This document shows, piece after piece, positions 41,028 through 50,040 of a DNA stretch of 64,000 bases. Under the pieces are notes generated by a model, which did no database searches, was not told where the DNA came from, and was given only the letters and a program-made list of their open reading frames with translations. Every line of letters starts with the position of its first letter. Within the stretch, counting starts at the first letter, position 1. Position numbers and translations under genes: made by a program. Origin of the DNA: Beijerinckiaceae bacterium RH AL1 (lineage in GTDB: Bacteria; Pseudomonadota; Alphaproteobacteria; Rhizobiales; Beijerinckiaceae); contig LR590083.2 in NCBI GenBank assembly GCA_901457705.2, forward strand, positions 3,720,597 to 3,784,596, given 5' to 3'.

Positions 41028-42485
41028 TCATTTCAACATGTCGCGCGGTGCAAGGTTACCCTGTGCATCCTCGCCGCTATCACTATTACGGAATCGATAG
41101 CCGAGCCTCCGTGGGAGGTTGTGATCGTCGTAGGGGCTCTTGAGGATAGCGTTATGGCAGGCGGCGAAGTACCATGTGTACTCCGACTCGTTGTAGCCGA
41201 AGATTGCGCCTTGATCGCCGGGTCGGAGCTTGTTTGACGTCCATTTACCGCTGTCAAAGAAGAACGACGTTGGGCGCGTCTTCGAGCAGTAGACGAACCG
41301 CGTTTCGCGCTCCTGCTTTCCAACGCTTTTCGGAGGCTGAGCATACTCGTTGTAGCTCTCAGGCGCGTTGTCCGGGGGCGGATTGTAGTCGGCACCCCAA
41401 GTGCGCTCCTCGATCTTGAACAGCTTGCCGTCACGCCCGTTGCCTACCGGCGTTGCTGCGTCGATGATGAAGTAGGAGCAGTAGTCCATGTGGCAACGGC
41501 CGGTACCCTTGTGGCCGATCGCGGCCTCAAACTCACCAAAAGATGTCGCACTGCCGGGAAATTTGGCGTCATCGCCTAGGTGATCGGTGGCTTGCGCCGA
41601 TGGCTGCGCTTCCGGTGCGTTGCCTGAGTCTTCGACATTCACGTCGAATACGATTGGTTTATGGGACGAGCTAAAGAGCCGGACGTGATCTGCCCCACTA
41701 TAATTGGGCATTGCTCTGTAAATCAAGCTTTGCGTAAACCGTAGGCCTGACGGGCATTTGTTATCAGCGTCAGCAGTCTGGCGGATCAACGTAGCGCCCG
41801 CGTCGGCAGATGCTAGAAGATCGGCTTTCGAACAACCGTTGAATTGAATCAGACTACGCTCGACCCCGGAATTGACAGTAAACGAAGTCGAGTACGTGTC
41901 GTATTTTGGAAACGAGCCTACGTTGACGATGTTCCTAAAGACGAGACGATTCCCCTCGAAGAAGTCTACTTCATCTATTCCGATAAATCCCTGCGAGCTG
42001 AGATACGTGAATACCTTAGCAGGTTGCTTTAGATTCCCACAAACGTACCGGCTTGAATATCCTTCTCTGATATAGCCGTGGAGCGCATGAGCAGTGACAT
42101 TCCGCATGCCGTACGTCGACCTGCAATTCCAATACGCCCTTAATTCGTAAGGATCGTCTGTCGCAACATTAGTTGTTTCAACGTGTAGATTAGGTGAACT
42201 ACGTAAGCGCCCCGGCCTTTGGTAGACGGGGACATGACGGGCAAACCGGGGCGCTGGTCTGTATCTTGACTGCGCATCCTGTTGCTGAGCAGCCAAGGCG
42301 GCGCCCAATATTCCAATACCAATGCCCATGCCCAGAGCCGCATTGCGATCCATAGCTAAGCCAGTTCCCGGCACCAGGAACATGCTTGCCGCTAGAGTGG
42401 GGCAGATCGCGTTCCTGCCGCGTGCAACACAAAGTACTTTTACGGCGTTCATAACGATCTTCTCGCTCAGATATAGCTGGTCCAC
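41028..42485 (-). CDS. Large exported protein of unknown function with glycine-zipper segment
   Basis: 485 residues from ATG 42485, or 474 from ATG 42452. An N-terminal export signal ends near GTGLA. A short glycine-zipper-like hydrophobic stretch (AALGMGIGIGILGAALAAQQQ) comes next, then a long globular part with many Cys and aromatic residues (YWNCRSTYGMRN, YVCGNLKQPAKVF, FNGCSKADLL, CHMDYCSYFIIDAATPVG). A later part, SGADHVRLFSSSHKPIVFDV, looks like a beta-sandwich strand pair. No family recognised. First gene of the minus-strand cluster of six. Confidence 0.65.
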   Translation of the reverse strand: MDQLYLSEKIVMNAVKVLCVARGRNAICPTLAASMFLVPGTGLAMDRNAALGMGIGIGILGAALAAQQQDAQSRYRPAPRFARHVPVYQRPGRLRSSPNLHVETTNVATDDPYELRAYWNCRSTYGMRNVTAHALHGYIREGYSSRYVCGNLKQPAKVFTYLSSQGFIGIDEVDFFEGNRLVFRNIVNVGSFPKYDTYSTSFTVNSGVERSLIQFNGCSKADLLASADAGATLIRQTADADNKCPSGLRFTQSLIYRAMPNYSGADHVRLFSSSHKPIVFDVNVEDSGNAPEAQPSAQATDHLGDDAKFPGSATSFGEFEAAIGHKGTGRCHMDYCSYFIIDAATPVGNGRDGKLFKIEERTWGADYNPPPDNAPESYNEYAQPPKSVGKQERETRFVYCSKTRPTSFFFDSGKWTSNKLRPGDQGAIFGYNESEYTWYFAACHNAILKSPYDDHNLPRRLGYRFRNSDSGEDAQGNLAPRDMLK

Positions 42486-42922
42486 TGAACAGGAAGAATT
42501 CTTGCTACTTTCGGCCTGTTTCTATTGTGAGAGTTAATTCGACTGCGCGAGGTGCTTAGGTCAAATCTCGCTGGAAGGGAATCTCGCGCGGCGACGTCGA
42601 TTATTGCGTCCCGACGCTCCTTCTTTCCGTCAGCCATTTTCTCTTCTACGCTCTGGCGCGATGTTGCCTATTGCGTACATTCTATACGTCATTCGTTTTG
42701 GCAACTCCATCGCGACCTTGAAAGATGGTTGCTGCGTGGCCAAATTGCAACGGAAGGTGCTTGCGCGCCCCTTTTGGTAGTTCGGCCCAGTTCGCTGATA
42801 CGAACATGCCTTATCGAACTATGCTCCTCAGGTTTAAGAACGGCGCCGACGAGGCGTGAGAGGATGTGGAAAACCTGTGCCTTGGCTTTGTAGTGCGAGG
42901 GGAAACCTTTATCGATCGCTAA
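42486..42922 (-). other. Upstream region of the exported-protein cluster
   Basis: 437 bp between the first gene of the minus-strand cluster and the XRE gene. It should contain the cluster's promoter. I could not identify a convincing -35/-10 pair. No gene seen. Confidence 0.4.
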
Positions 42923-43228
42923 ATGAATCCCCGGCCTGTCTCGATGCCTCGCGTTATCCTAGGAAACCAAATCTCGGCGGCTCGGAAGCGATCTGGACTC
43001 TCAAAGAAAGGCCTCGCAGAGATCGCTCAAGTGAGCGTCGATGTGGTTCATGGATTGGAGAGCACCGGCAACGGGCAGGTCCGGCATTTGGCCGTCATCT
43101 GCTCGTCGCTCGAATGCGGCTTGAAAAGCCAACCTCGCGAGCTTTCTTTCGGCGAGTGGGTCAAGGAGCTTCGGATAAGCCGAAGGCTCTCGCAGCGCAA
43201 TGCGGCGGCTCTGTCCGGCCTCACGCTG
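42923..43228 (+). pseudogene. XRE-family regulator truncated by the IS21 element
   Basis: Starts at ATG 42923 (or 42944) and has two helix-turn-helix units: LGNQISAARKRSGLSKKGLAEIAQVSVDVVHGLE and, in the second part, FGEWVKELRISRRLSQRNAAALSGLT. The second is cut at the IS21 left end (43229), so only the first helices remain. The continuation was not found at the other side of the IS. Likely once a DNA-binding regulator carried by the island; it may have controlled the divergent exported-protein cluster 437 bp away. Confidence 0.65.
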
Positions 43229-43338
43229 TGTTTCGGCCTGCAAAACTGACCCCCTTATCGGGGTGATCGGCGTCCAAAACTGACCCCTTAATCTTGGCCT
43301 GTTGCGCTGTCCGTTTTGACGGCGGGCGGGCGGCGGGG

Positions 43339-44835
43339 ATGTTGGTTGTGGAGACGGTCGGCCGGATACGGCGGGAGCATCTGGTCAAGGGCAAGTCGAT
43401 CAAAGAGATCGCCCGCGACCTGAAGATCTCGCGCAACACGGTGCGCAAGGTGCTGCGCTCGGGCGAGACCTCGTTTGCTTACGAGCGCGAGGTGCAGCCG
43501 CGGCCCAAGCTCGGGCGCTGGAAGACCGATCTCGAGGCGATGCTCGCCCGCAACGCGACGAAGGCGGCGCGGGAGCGCCTCACGCTGATCCGGGTCTTCG
43601 AGGAGCTGCGGGCGCTCGGCTACGAGGGCGGCTACGATGCGGTGCGCCGCTATGCCAGGGTCTGGGCAAAGGGGCACGCGGCGGCGAGCGCGGAAGCCTA
43701 TGTGCCGCTGGCCTTCGCGCCGGGAGAGGCGTTCCAGTTCGACTGGAGCCACGACATCGTGCTGATCGGTGGCGCGACGACGACCGTGAAGGTGGCGCAC
43801 GTCCGGCTCTGTCACAGCCGCATGATGTTCGTCCGAGCCTATCCGCGCGAGAGCCAGGAGATGGTCTTCGACGCGCACGACCGGGCCTTCGCCTTCTTCA
43901 AGGGAGCCTGCAGGCGCGGCATCTACGACAACATGAAGACGGCGGTCGAGACGATCCTCGTCGGCAAGGACCGCGGCTACAATCGGCGCTTCCTGCAGAT
44001 GTGTGCGCACCATCTCGTCGAACCCGTCGCCTGCACGCCGGCGTCGGGCTGGGAGAAGGGGCAAGTCGAGAACCAGGTCGGGCTTGTCCGCGAGCGCTTC
44101 TTCACGCCTCGGCTGCGCGTGAAGAGCTACGACGAGCTGAACGGCATGCTGCTCGACCGGTGCGTTGCCTATGCCAAGGCGCACCCCCATCCCGAGCAGA
44201 CCGACCGAACGGTGTGGGAGATGTTCGAGGCCGAGCGCCCGCACCTCGTGCGCCACGCCGGCCGGTTCGACGGCTTCCATGCGCTACCGGCATCGGTCTC
44301 GAAGACCTGCCTCGTGCGCTTCGACAACAACAAGTACTCGGTCAGCGCCAGCGCCGTCGGACGACCCGTCGAGATCCAGGCGTATGCCGACCGCGTGGTG
44401 ATCCGCCAGGACGGCCGCATCGTCGCCGAGCATAGCCGCGTCTTCGGCCGCGGCGCGACCATCTGCGATCCCTGGCACTACGTGCCGGTCCTCGCCCGCA
44501 AGCCCGGTGCGCTGCGCAACGGCGCCCCGTTCAAGGACTGGGTGCTGCCGCAGGCGATCGATCGCATTCGCCGCAAGCTCGCCGGCTCCGACGACGGCGA
44601 CCGGCAGATGGCGAAGATCCTCGCCATGGTGCTCAGCGACGGCCTGCAGGCGGTCGAGAGCGCCTGCGCGGAGGCGCTGATCGAGGGCGTCTCGTCTGCC
44701 GACGTCATCATCAACATCGTCTCGCGGCAGCGCGACCCCGCGCCGCCGATCACCATCATGACGCCGGACGCGCTGACCCTCCGCCATGCGCCGATCGCCG
44801 ATTGTGCCCGCTACGACAGCCTCAGAAGGATCTGA
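43339..44835 (+). CDS. istA: IS21-family transposase IstA
   Basis: 498 residues from ATG 43339. N-terminal HTH (IKEIARDLKISRNTVRKVLRSG), then the rve DDE core: Asp in AFQFDWSHDIVLIGG, second Asp in RRGIYDNMKTAVE, Glu in GWEKGQVENQVGLVRE, and a C-terminal beta domain (CLVRFDNNKYSVSASAVGRPVEI). Full length and intact. Followed 3 nt later by istB. Confidence 0.95.
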   Translation: MLVVETVGRIRREHLVKGKSIKEIARDLKISRNTVRKVLRSGETSFAYEREVQPRPKLGRWKTDLEAMLARNATKAARERLTLIRVFEELRALGYEGGYDAVRRYARVWAKGHAAASAEAYVPLAFAPGEAFQFDWSHDIVLIGGATTTVKVAHVRLCHSRMMFVRAYPRESQEMVFDAHDRAFAFFKGACRRGIYDNMKTAVETILVGKDRGYNRRFLQMCAHHLVEPVACTPASGWEKGQVENQVGLVRERFFTPRLRVKSYDELNGMLLDRCVAYAKAHPHPEQTDRTVWEMFEAERPHLVRHAGRFDGFHALPASVSKTCLVRFDNNKYSVSASAVGRPVEIQAYADRVVIRQDGRIVAEHSRVFGRGATICDPWHYVPVLARKPGALRNGAPFKDWVLPQAIDRIRRKLAGSDDGDRQMAKILAMVLSDGLQAVESACAEALIEGVSSADVIINIVSRQRDPAPPITIMTPDALTLRHAPIADCARYDSLRRI

Positions 44836-44838
44836 CCC

Positions 44839-45579
44839 ATGGAACGTCTACTGGAACGCACCGACATCCTCGACATGATGGGCTCGCTCAAGCTCTTCGG
44901 CATGCGCTCGGCCTTCGACGAGATCGTCACCACCGCCGTCAAGCGCCAGCACGAGCCCCAGCGCCTCGTCGGCGACCTGCTCAAGGCCGAGATCGACGAG
45001 AAGCTGGCCCGATCCATCAAGTACCAGATGACGATTGCCCGGCTGCCGCTCGCCAAGGACGTCGCCGACTTCGCCTTCGTCGGCACGCCGATCAACGAGG
45101 TCCTCGTGCGCGATCTTGCCGGCGGCCACTTCATCGCCGAGCAGCGCAACTGCGTGCTCGTCGGCGGCACCGGTACCGGCAAGACCCACCTCGCGATAGC
45201 GATCGCCCGCAGCTGCATCCGTGCCGGCAAACGCGGCCGCTTCTTCAACACGCTCGATCTCGTCAACAGGCTCGAGGCCGAGACCCGCGCAGGTCGTCAA
45301 GGACGCCTTGCGGACTATCTCACCCGCATGGACTTCGTCATCCTCGACGAACTCGGCTACCTTCCCTTTGCGCAGAGCGGCGGCCAGCTGCTGTTCCACC
45401 TGATCAGCCGCCTCTACGAGCGCACCTCGGTCATGGTCACCACCAACCTCGCCTTCGGCGAATGGCCCAGCGTCTTCGGCGACGCCAAAATGACCACAGC
45501 GCTGCTCGATCGCCTCACCCACCACTGCGACATCGTCGAGACCGGCAACGAGAGCTGGCGCTTCAAGAACCGAGGCTGA
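44839..45579 (+). CDS. istB: IS21-family helper ATPase IstB
   Basis: 246 residues, a DnaC-like AAA+ ATPase that selects the target for IstA. Walker [18 protein letters not shown], Walker [15 protein letters not shown], sensor [19 protein letters not shown]-terminal helical region [17 protein letters not shown]. Intact. Confidence 0.95.
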   Translation: MERLLERTDILDMMGSLKLFGMRSAFDEIVTTAVKRQHEPQRLVGDLLKAEIDEKLARSIKYQMTIARLPLAKDVADFAFVGTPINEVLVRDLAGGHFIAEQRNCVLVGGTGTGKTHLAIAIARSCIRAGKRGRFFNTLDLVNRLEAETRAGRQGRLADYLTRMDFVILDELGYLPFAQSGGQLLFHLISRLYERTSVMVTTNLAFGEWPSVFGDAKMTTALLDRLTHHCDIVETGNESWRFKNRG

Positions 45580-45688
45580 AGGGGGCTTGGGACCGCGCTC
45601 GCCCCGGCTCCGCAACCCCGACCAGCTTACGCCGGGGCGAGCGCTACTGAAGCGCCCGTGCAAGCGGCAACAGAGGGGTCAAAGTTGG

Positions 45689-47336
45689 GGTCTGACGCAA
45701 TCTCGATGATGTGCTTCAGACCGCTCCGATCAGCCTCGCCTCGAGCAGGTCGATCTTTGCCCTACCGTACATCTGTCGTTTGATCATCTTGAGCTTGTTG
45801 ATCTGCCCCTCAGTCTGGCCATTCGACCAGGGCTCGACGATCGCAGCGCGGACGGCGGCCTTGCCCTTGGTGATCCCGGCCGCGAAGGACGCGAGAAGGC
45901 TCGTACCCGCTTCGGTGAGCCACGCATCAAGATCGGCCTCGACCTTCATGCGGATCATGCTGTGGAAGCGCTCGACGAGCGTGCGCGCCTCGGTGAGCGC
46001 GATGACGCCTGCTTCGATTGCGGCCACGGTGACGCTTTCTGCCTTGCTCAGGTGATTGCGGGCCATGGTCAACAGCCTGGCGATCGTCCTCGCCGACGGC
46101 ACCTTCCGTAAGTGCTGATCGGAGGCGGTCTCCGCGCGGCGACGCCGTGTCGCCCATTCCCGCACCACGCGTTCCGAGCCGCGATAGCCGCGGTCCCGCA
46201 TGCGCCGCCACAACTCTGCGCCCTTGCGACATCCGCTCTCCCATTGCGCATCGAGCCAAGGCAGATGAGCGTCGAGGGAGCTTTGTCGGACACGGAACAC
46301 GTCGGTCCTTTGGCCTCGGATGACCTGGCGAACGAGGCCGCGACTATGGCCCGTCTGGCGGACGATCTGCTTGATCGCCATCCCGTCCCTGACGAGCGCC
46401 ATGATGTCGGCGTTGGTCTCCTCGCGACGAAGATACCCTTCGTATTGAAGCTTCTCCGCGCAGGTGAGCAAGTCCGGGTTGATTGTCGTCGCGCCGATCG
46501 CCGTTCTGATTGCCCGCATCGATTTGCGCACGGCATCAAGGAATGCGGCGCTGGCGTTCTCGAAGAGGTGCCAGCGATCGGCAACCTGGAGGGCACGGGG
46601 CAATGCTTTCGCGGCCGCCTCACCGTATCCGCCGCCACGATCGCGCGAGACGATCTGGATCTCTGGATGGTCGCCGAGCCAAGCCTCGATGGTCGCTCTC
46701 TCGCGATCGGGCAAGAGCGCCACCACGCGCCGACGTTCCAGATCGCAGACGATCGTCCCGTAGCGATGATTGCGGCGGAAGGCCCAATCGTCGATGCCGA
46801 TCACGTTCAAAGCACCGACCCCGGACCGCGCCCGCCGCCGTACGACGCGCAACAGCGTGTCGTTGCTGACAGGCAGCATCAGCCGCTTGGCGAAGGACGC
46901 AGCAGGCCGGCCGCCGAGCGCCAAGCCGAGATGATGCACGAGCCCTTCGAGTCGAGCCGTTCTGCGCGAGCGGACCGGCAGCACCGCCTCGTCAAACCGC
47001 TCGGCGAAGATCCGCCTCGGGCAATCCGACGCCTCGCAGCAAAAGCGCCTCGTCACGATGTGCAGCCGAACAGACCGGCCCGAGCACGGCAGATCCGAGA
47101 CACGTCGCATGTAGCGGCTATGGATGCGCCGGGACGGCGAGGCGCAGAGCGGACAGACCACCATGCCCGCAGCGGCACGAACCACGAGACAGATCTCATC
47201 GTCGCCGCGTGTCTCGCTCTCGACGATCAATCCGCTCGGGATCAAAGATGCAATCCGACAGCTGGCTGGCATGGTGCTGATTCTCCTCGAACAGCACCAA
47301 GCCAGCGGCAAACATCATCGAATGTGAGTCAGACCC
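45689..47336 (-). mobile_element. ISL3-family element nested in the IS21 element
   Basis: 1648 bp. Inverted ends GGTCTGACGCAATCTCGATGA and, reversed at the right, GGTCTGACTCACATTCGATGA. The insertion is flanked by an 8-bp direct repeat AAAGTTGG (45681-45688 and 47337-47344), the usual ISL3 target-duplication size. One base of slack exists in placing the ends. It encodes a single transposase on the minus strand. Confidence 0.9.
45716..47275 (-). CDS. ISL3-family transposase
   Basis: 519 residues from ATG 47275 (a start at 47311 would add 12). Zinc-ribbon region with VVCPLCASPSRRIHSRYMRRV and a second Cys pair (FCCEASDCPRRIF), HTH segments, and DDE core: IGIDDWAFRRNHRYGTIVCDLE, VADRWHLFENASAAFLDAV, and the terminal WSNGQTEGQINKLKMIKRQMYG. 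Intact. Confidence 0.93.
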   Translation of the reverse strand, partial: TMPASCRIASLIPSGLIVESETRGDDEICLVVRAAAGMVVCPLCASPSRRIHSRYMRRVSDLPCSGRSVRLHIVTRRFCCEASDCPRRIFAERFDEAVLPVRSRRTARLEGLVHHLGLALGGRPAASFAKRLMLPVSNDTLLRVVRRRARSGVGALNVIGIDDWAFRRNHRYGTIVCDLERRRVVALLPDRERATIEAWLGDHPEIQIVSRDRGGGYGEAAAKALPRALQVADRWHLFENASAAFLDAVRKSMRAIRTAIGATTINPDLLTCAEKLQYEGYLRREETNADIMALVRDGMAIKQIVRQTGHSRGLVRQVIRGQRTDVFRVRQSSLDAHLPWLDAQWESGCRKGAELWRRMRDRGYRGSERVVREWATRRRRAETASDQHLRKVPSARTIARLLTMARNHLSKAESVTVAAIEAGVIALTEARTLVERFHSMIRMKVEADLDAWLTEAGTSLLASFAAGITKGKAAVRAAIVEPWSNGQTEGQINKLKMIKRQMYGRAKIDLLEARLIGAV

Positions 47337-47381
47337 AAAGTTGGACGCCGATCAGGGGTCAACATTGCGAGCCGATTGACA

Positions 47382-47468
47382 TACGGGACGGGAAAGCGAG
47401 CCCATCCCAGCCGATGGTCATTTCCGACGTCATCGTCACGGACGAGGTCCGCATCGCTGAAGGCAAGG
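47382..47468 (+). repeat. 87-bp inverted repeat, left copy
   Basis: An 87-bp sequence (TACGGGACGGGAAAGCGAGC... to ...CATCGCTGAAGGCAAGG) that recurs inverted at 52686-52772 with about three mismatches. It abuts the right end of the IS21 element. With the other copy it bounds the ~5.2-kb segment holding the DUF262, 50041-50676 and OLD/TOPRIM genes. Confidence 0.88.
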
Positions 47469-47477
47469 TCACGGCCA

Positions 47478-47550
47478 CTGATTGCGTCGTGACATGGATT
47501 CGCTTCTTTGTGGCGACGAACTCGCCACGGGCCTTCCGGTCGATCTATCC
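47478..47550 (-). pseudogene. Relic of a tyrosine integrase gene
   Basis: On the minus strand this reads IDRKARGEFVATKKR. It parallels IDRKALGEFVATRKR of the intact integrase (around nt 54648-54690), with strong nucleotide similarity (GATCGACCGGAAGGC and GGCGAGTTCGTCGC are shared). Only about 70 bp remain and there is no start or stop. It indicates that a second, related integrative element once ended here. Confidence 0.65.
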
Positions 47551-47710
47551 ATTAAATTGCATGTGTCCGCTCTCCAAGCTTCGACCCTGCGCGTCAAGTT
47601 CAAGGATGCGGTCACTGAAAAGGGCGTTTACAGGAAGCTGTGCATAGTGCGAGTGTGGTAGGCAGCATCATCTAAGGCAGGGCCGTCGACGCGAGTCGAC
47701 TGGAAAATCA

Positions 47711-49447
47711 ATGGCCACCGAGTCTCTGAAAAGCATCCTGTCTGATATTAGAGCGTGCAAGATGGTGCTTCCGCAGTTTCAACGAGATTTTGTGTGGCAC
47801 CCCTCGGCAGTGATAAAGCTACTAAACAGCCTATTTAACGGATATCCCATTGGAGCGCTGCTCCTTATGGAAAATAACGAAAACTATGACTATCGTCCTA
47901 TTGATGGCGTTCCTCCGAAGGACGTGAAAAATGAAGGCGAGACAGTCCTGGTGTTAGACGGTCAGCAACGCCTTACCGCATGCTTTCGTGCTTTCTTCGG
48001 CACGCAAGAGATATCTTTCAAGCATCCAGGGCGATATTATTTCAGATACAGCGCCTACGTCGAGATGGTTGAAGAAAGCGACGACTTTGAGAATTCAAGT
48101 ATTGAGGATTTGATTATATTTCTCCGGCCAGCTCAAATCGCGAAGATGGGACTTCACAATACCGCAAAGGAAATATCAGATGGACTTTTTCCTTTAGATA
48201 TTTTGTTTGGCGAGCCGCGCGGAAGCAACTACGCGGATTGGCTCAACAACTTCAATTTCATGACTTCCGGAGGAAACAGGGAAGAGTTCACTAAACTATC
48301 TCGTGTTTCTTCCAAATTCCAGACGGATTTCATTGAGAAGGTGACGGCCTACCAAGTCAACTTTGAAAAAATTACTAGAGAGACGCGATCGGATGTAATT
48401 TGCACTGTCTTCGAGACCATTAACACTACTGGCGTTAAGCTTACGGTTTTCGACCTTTTGGTGGCCAAGTGCTTTAAAAACGACATCCGTCTTCGTGACA
48501 AACTTGATGACGCGCTTGCGAGATTTAGCAACATTCGTTTCTTTGATGAATCTGGCACGTCGATTGCAACCACCCAACTTCCAAAACTAATAGGCTTGCT
48601 GCACAACGGGCAGTGCAAAAAGGGCGACATTTTGAGATTAAAGCCCGAAGTAATCAAAGAGAATTGGGATACGGCCATTTCGGCAATGGACCGAATGCTC
48701 GGTCTCATGAAAGACGAGATGGGCTGCTTGAAAAGAGAGTTTTTGCCAAGTGTAGATGCGATTGCGCCTCTTGCTATAATCCTAGGAGACCTTAATTTCA
48801 ATAGGGCAGCTCATATGGATGCGTTCAAGAAAGTATATTGGTGTATTGTTTTTTCCCAGTATTTGTCTGGCGCGCCGGAGTCGAAGAGCGCGCGTTTGCT
48901 TCGTGAATGGAAAGACGTATATTGGAATAAGACTGCACGTGAGGATGACTTCTTGCGTTCATTCGCTTTTACAATAGATGAGATAACAGATGCGACCAGA
49001 GCATCCGCTGTGTATAAAGGTATCATGACGCTGCTCATAGCGCGAGGCGCAAGAGACTTTTCCCCGAAACTACAGGAACTTCGTGGCGCTCGTAACAAGG
49101 TGATTGAAGACCACCACATCTTTCCACAGCAGTTTTTGCGAACGTTTGATATCAAGGGTGCGCGCGCGAATGGGATTCTCAATCGCACGCCGATATTTGC
49201 TGACACGAACCGCTACATTTCGTCGACGGCACCGGAGGTGTACTTCGAGGATGAACGCGTCGTAAGTAAGCCAACGGACCTTCTTGAAATCGCGAAAGTT
49301 CATTTCTTTGATGCGGAACTCGTACAGAGGCCATTTTCGAAGGAATTATTCGACGAATTTTGCGAGGATCGCCAAATTAGGTTGACGAAACTTATCAGCG
49401 AAACGACTGGTGTCTACTTCGTAGACCCTGATGAGGTCCGAGACTAA
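47711..49447 (+). CDS. DUF262 plus HNH (DUF1524-type) nuclease, GmrSD/SspE-like
   Basis: 578 residues. The N-terminal DUF262 domain has LPQFQRDFVWHPSAVIKLL, NGYPIGALLL and the hallmark VLDGQQRLTA (DGQQR at 83-87), a ParB-like NTP-binding/hydrolysis site. The C-terminus has an HNH-type motif VIEDHHIFPQQFLR (~464-477) followed by ILNRTPIFADTNRYIS, as in DUF1524. This fusion is typical of modification-dependent restriction enzymes (GmrSD) and of SspE in phosphorothioate-based defence. No dnd/ssp modification genes are present, so a type IV-like anti-phage role is inferred. Low-GC, transferred composition. Confidence 0.82.
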   Translation: MATESLKSILSDIRACKMVLPQFQRDFVWHPSAVIKLLNSLFNGYPIGALLLMENNENYDYRPIDGVPPKDVKNEGETVLVLDGQQRLTACFRAFFGTQEISFKHPGRYYFRYSAYVEMVEESDDFENSSIEDLIIFLRPAQIAKMGLHNTAKEISDGLFPLDILFGEPRGSNYADWLNNFNFMTSGGNREEFTKLSRVSSKFQTDFIEKVTAYQVNFEKITRETRSDVICTVFETINTTGVKLTVFDLLVAKCFKNDIRLRDKLDDALARFSNIRFFDESGTSIATTQLPKLIGLLHNGQCKKGDILRLKPEVIKENWDTAISAMDRMLGLMKDEMGCLKREFLPSVDAIAPLAIILGDLNFNRAAHMDAFKKVYWCIVFSQYLSGAPESKSARLLREWKDVYWNKTAREDDFLRSFAFTIDEITDATRASAVYKGIMTLLIARGARDFSPKLQELRGARNKVIEDHHIFPQQFLRTFDIKGARANGILNRTPIFADTNRYISSTAPEVYFEDERVVSKPTDLLEIAKVHFFDAELVQRPFSKELFDEFCEDRQIRLTKLISETTGVYFVDPDEVRD

Positions 49448-49630
49448 CCGCGCGGCCTCCCTCAGGGTGAATACCTTCGGGCCATGGTGGCGGAGCTTCT
49501 TCATATGCCGATCGTCATCTAGCAAGCTGCTGAAGAGGGCGCATTCGTCAAGCTCAAGACGTGCCGCTCGATCGACGAGGTCTGGAGACGAATGCCTGGA
49601 GGGGTCCTCTTGAGATTGCTTTGCTCGCAA
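49346..49630 (-). CDS. Possible remnant of a PIN-like or similar protein (low confidence)
   Basis: Minus-strand frame of 94 residues overlapping the 3' end of the DUF262 gene by about 100 bp. The non-overlapping part (VDRAARLELDECALFSSLLDDDRHMKKLRH then GPKVFTLREAARLVSD) has the look of the C-terminal end of a PIN-domain toxin, but the catalytic N-terminal part is absent. It could equally be a chance frame. Reported because the flanking 49448-50040 segment is otherwise without a gene. Confidence 0.25.
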   Translation of the reverse strand: MRAKQSQEDPSRHSSPDLVDRAARLELDECALFSSLLDDDRHMKKLRHHGPKVFTLREAARLVSDLIRVYEVDTSRFADKFRQPNLAILAKFVE

Positions 49631-50040
49631 TTCGCCCGCGCCGTCTGGCTAATGGGAAGCGGCCGAAGCGCCGGAGTGGGGGGCGACGTGCGGGCGCAAA
49701 TTCATGACGCAGCTCGTTCAAGACGCTCCTTGCGCAGACCATTGTCTACTGCGAGCACGAGGGTTGGCTTGGCTGTCTCTGGCGAATGCCGGTGCTCTCA
49801 ACCGGCAGGCTGCGGATGAGATCATCATCGTTTTGATCGCCTACCCGCATCGGCCGTTTGGCGTTGGTCTTCGGCCATGCGATTAGCGATCATGCCGTCG
49901 GAGATAACACTCGTTCCTGACAGCGTGCTTTTCGTCGGTTACTCCCGTCTTCGTGGAACGCGACCTCTTCCTGAGGATCGCCTCCTAGAACCCTTGCTGC
50001 TAATCTTTGCCGATGAAATTTTCAAGCGAAAGCGACCATC
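49631..50040 (+). other. Intergenic segment with no convincing gene
   Basis: 410 bp of mixed composition between the DUF262 gene region and the 50041-50676 gene. Short frames on both strands have Arg-rich, low-information translations and look like decayed coding sequence. No repeats or promoters were identified. Confidence 0.35.

Larger units (their letters stand above)
43229..47381 (+). mobile_element. IS21-family element, interrupted by an ISL3-family element
   Basis: Left end TGTTTCGGCCTGCAAAACTG with an internal repeat of the terminal motif (CAAAACTGACCCC at about 43240 and 43272). The right end, read reversed, is TGTCAATCGGCTCGCAATG...TTGACCCCTGATCGG, showing the same multiple terminal repeats. 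It carries istA and istB. Its right end is split by an ISL3 element (45689-47336). No target duplication was recognised at the outer borders, so neighbouring DNA may have been rearranged after insertion. Confidence 0.85.

Noticed and set aside
43339-45579. Taking istA/istB as island-maintenance or replication genes because IstB is DnaC-like
   Set aside because: Motifs, order and flanking terminal repeats are those of an IS21 element.
47400-47650. A protein-coding gene starting MVISDVIVTDEVRIAEG in the 87-bp repeat
   Set aside because: The frame runs at once into the antisense integrase relic and IS-scar DNA, and the other repeat copy gives only a short frame that runs off the repeat.
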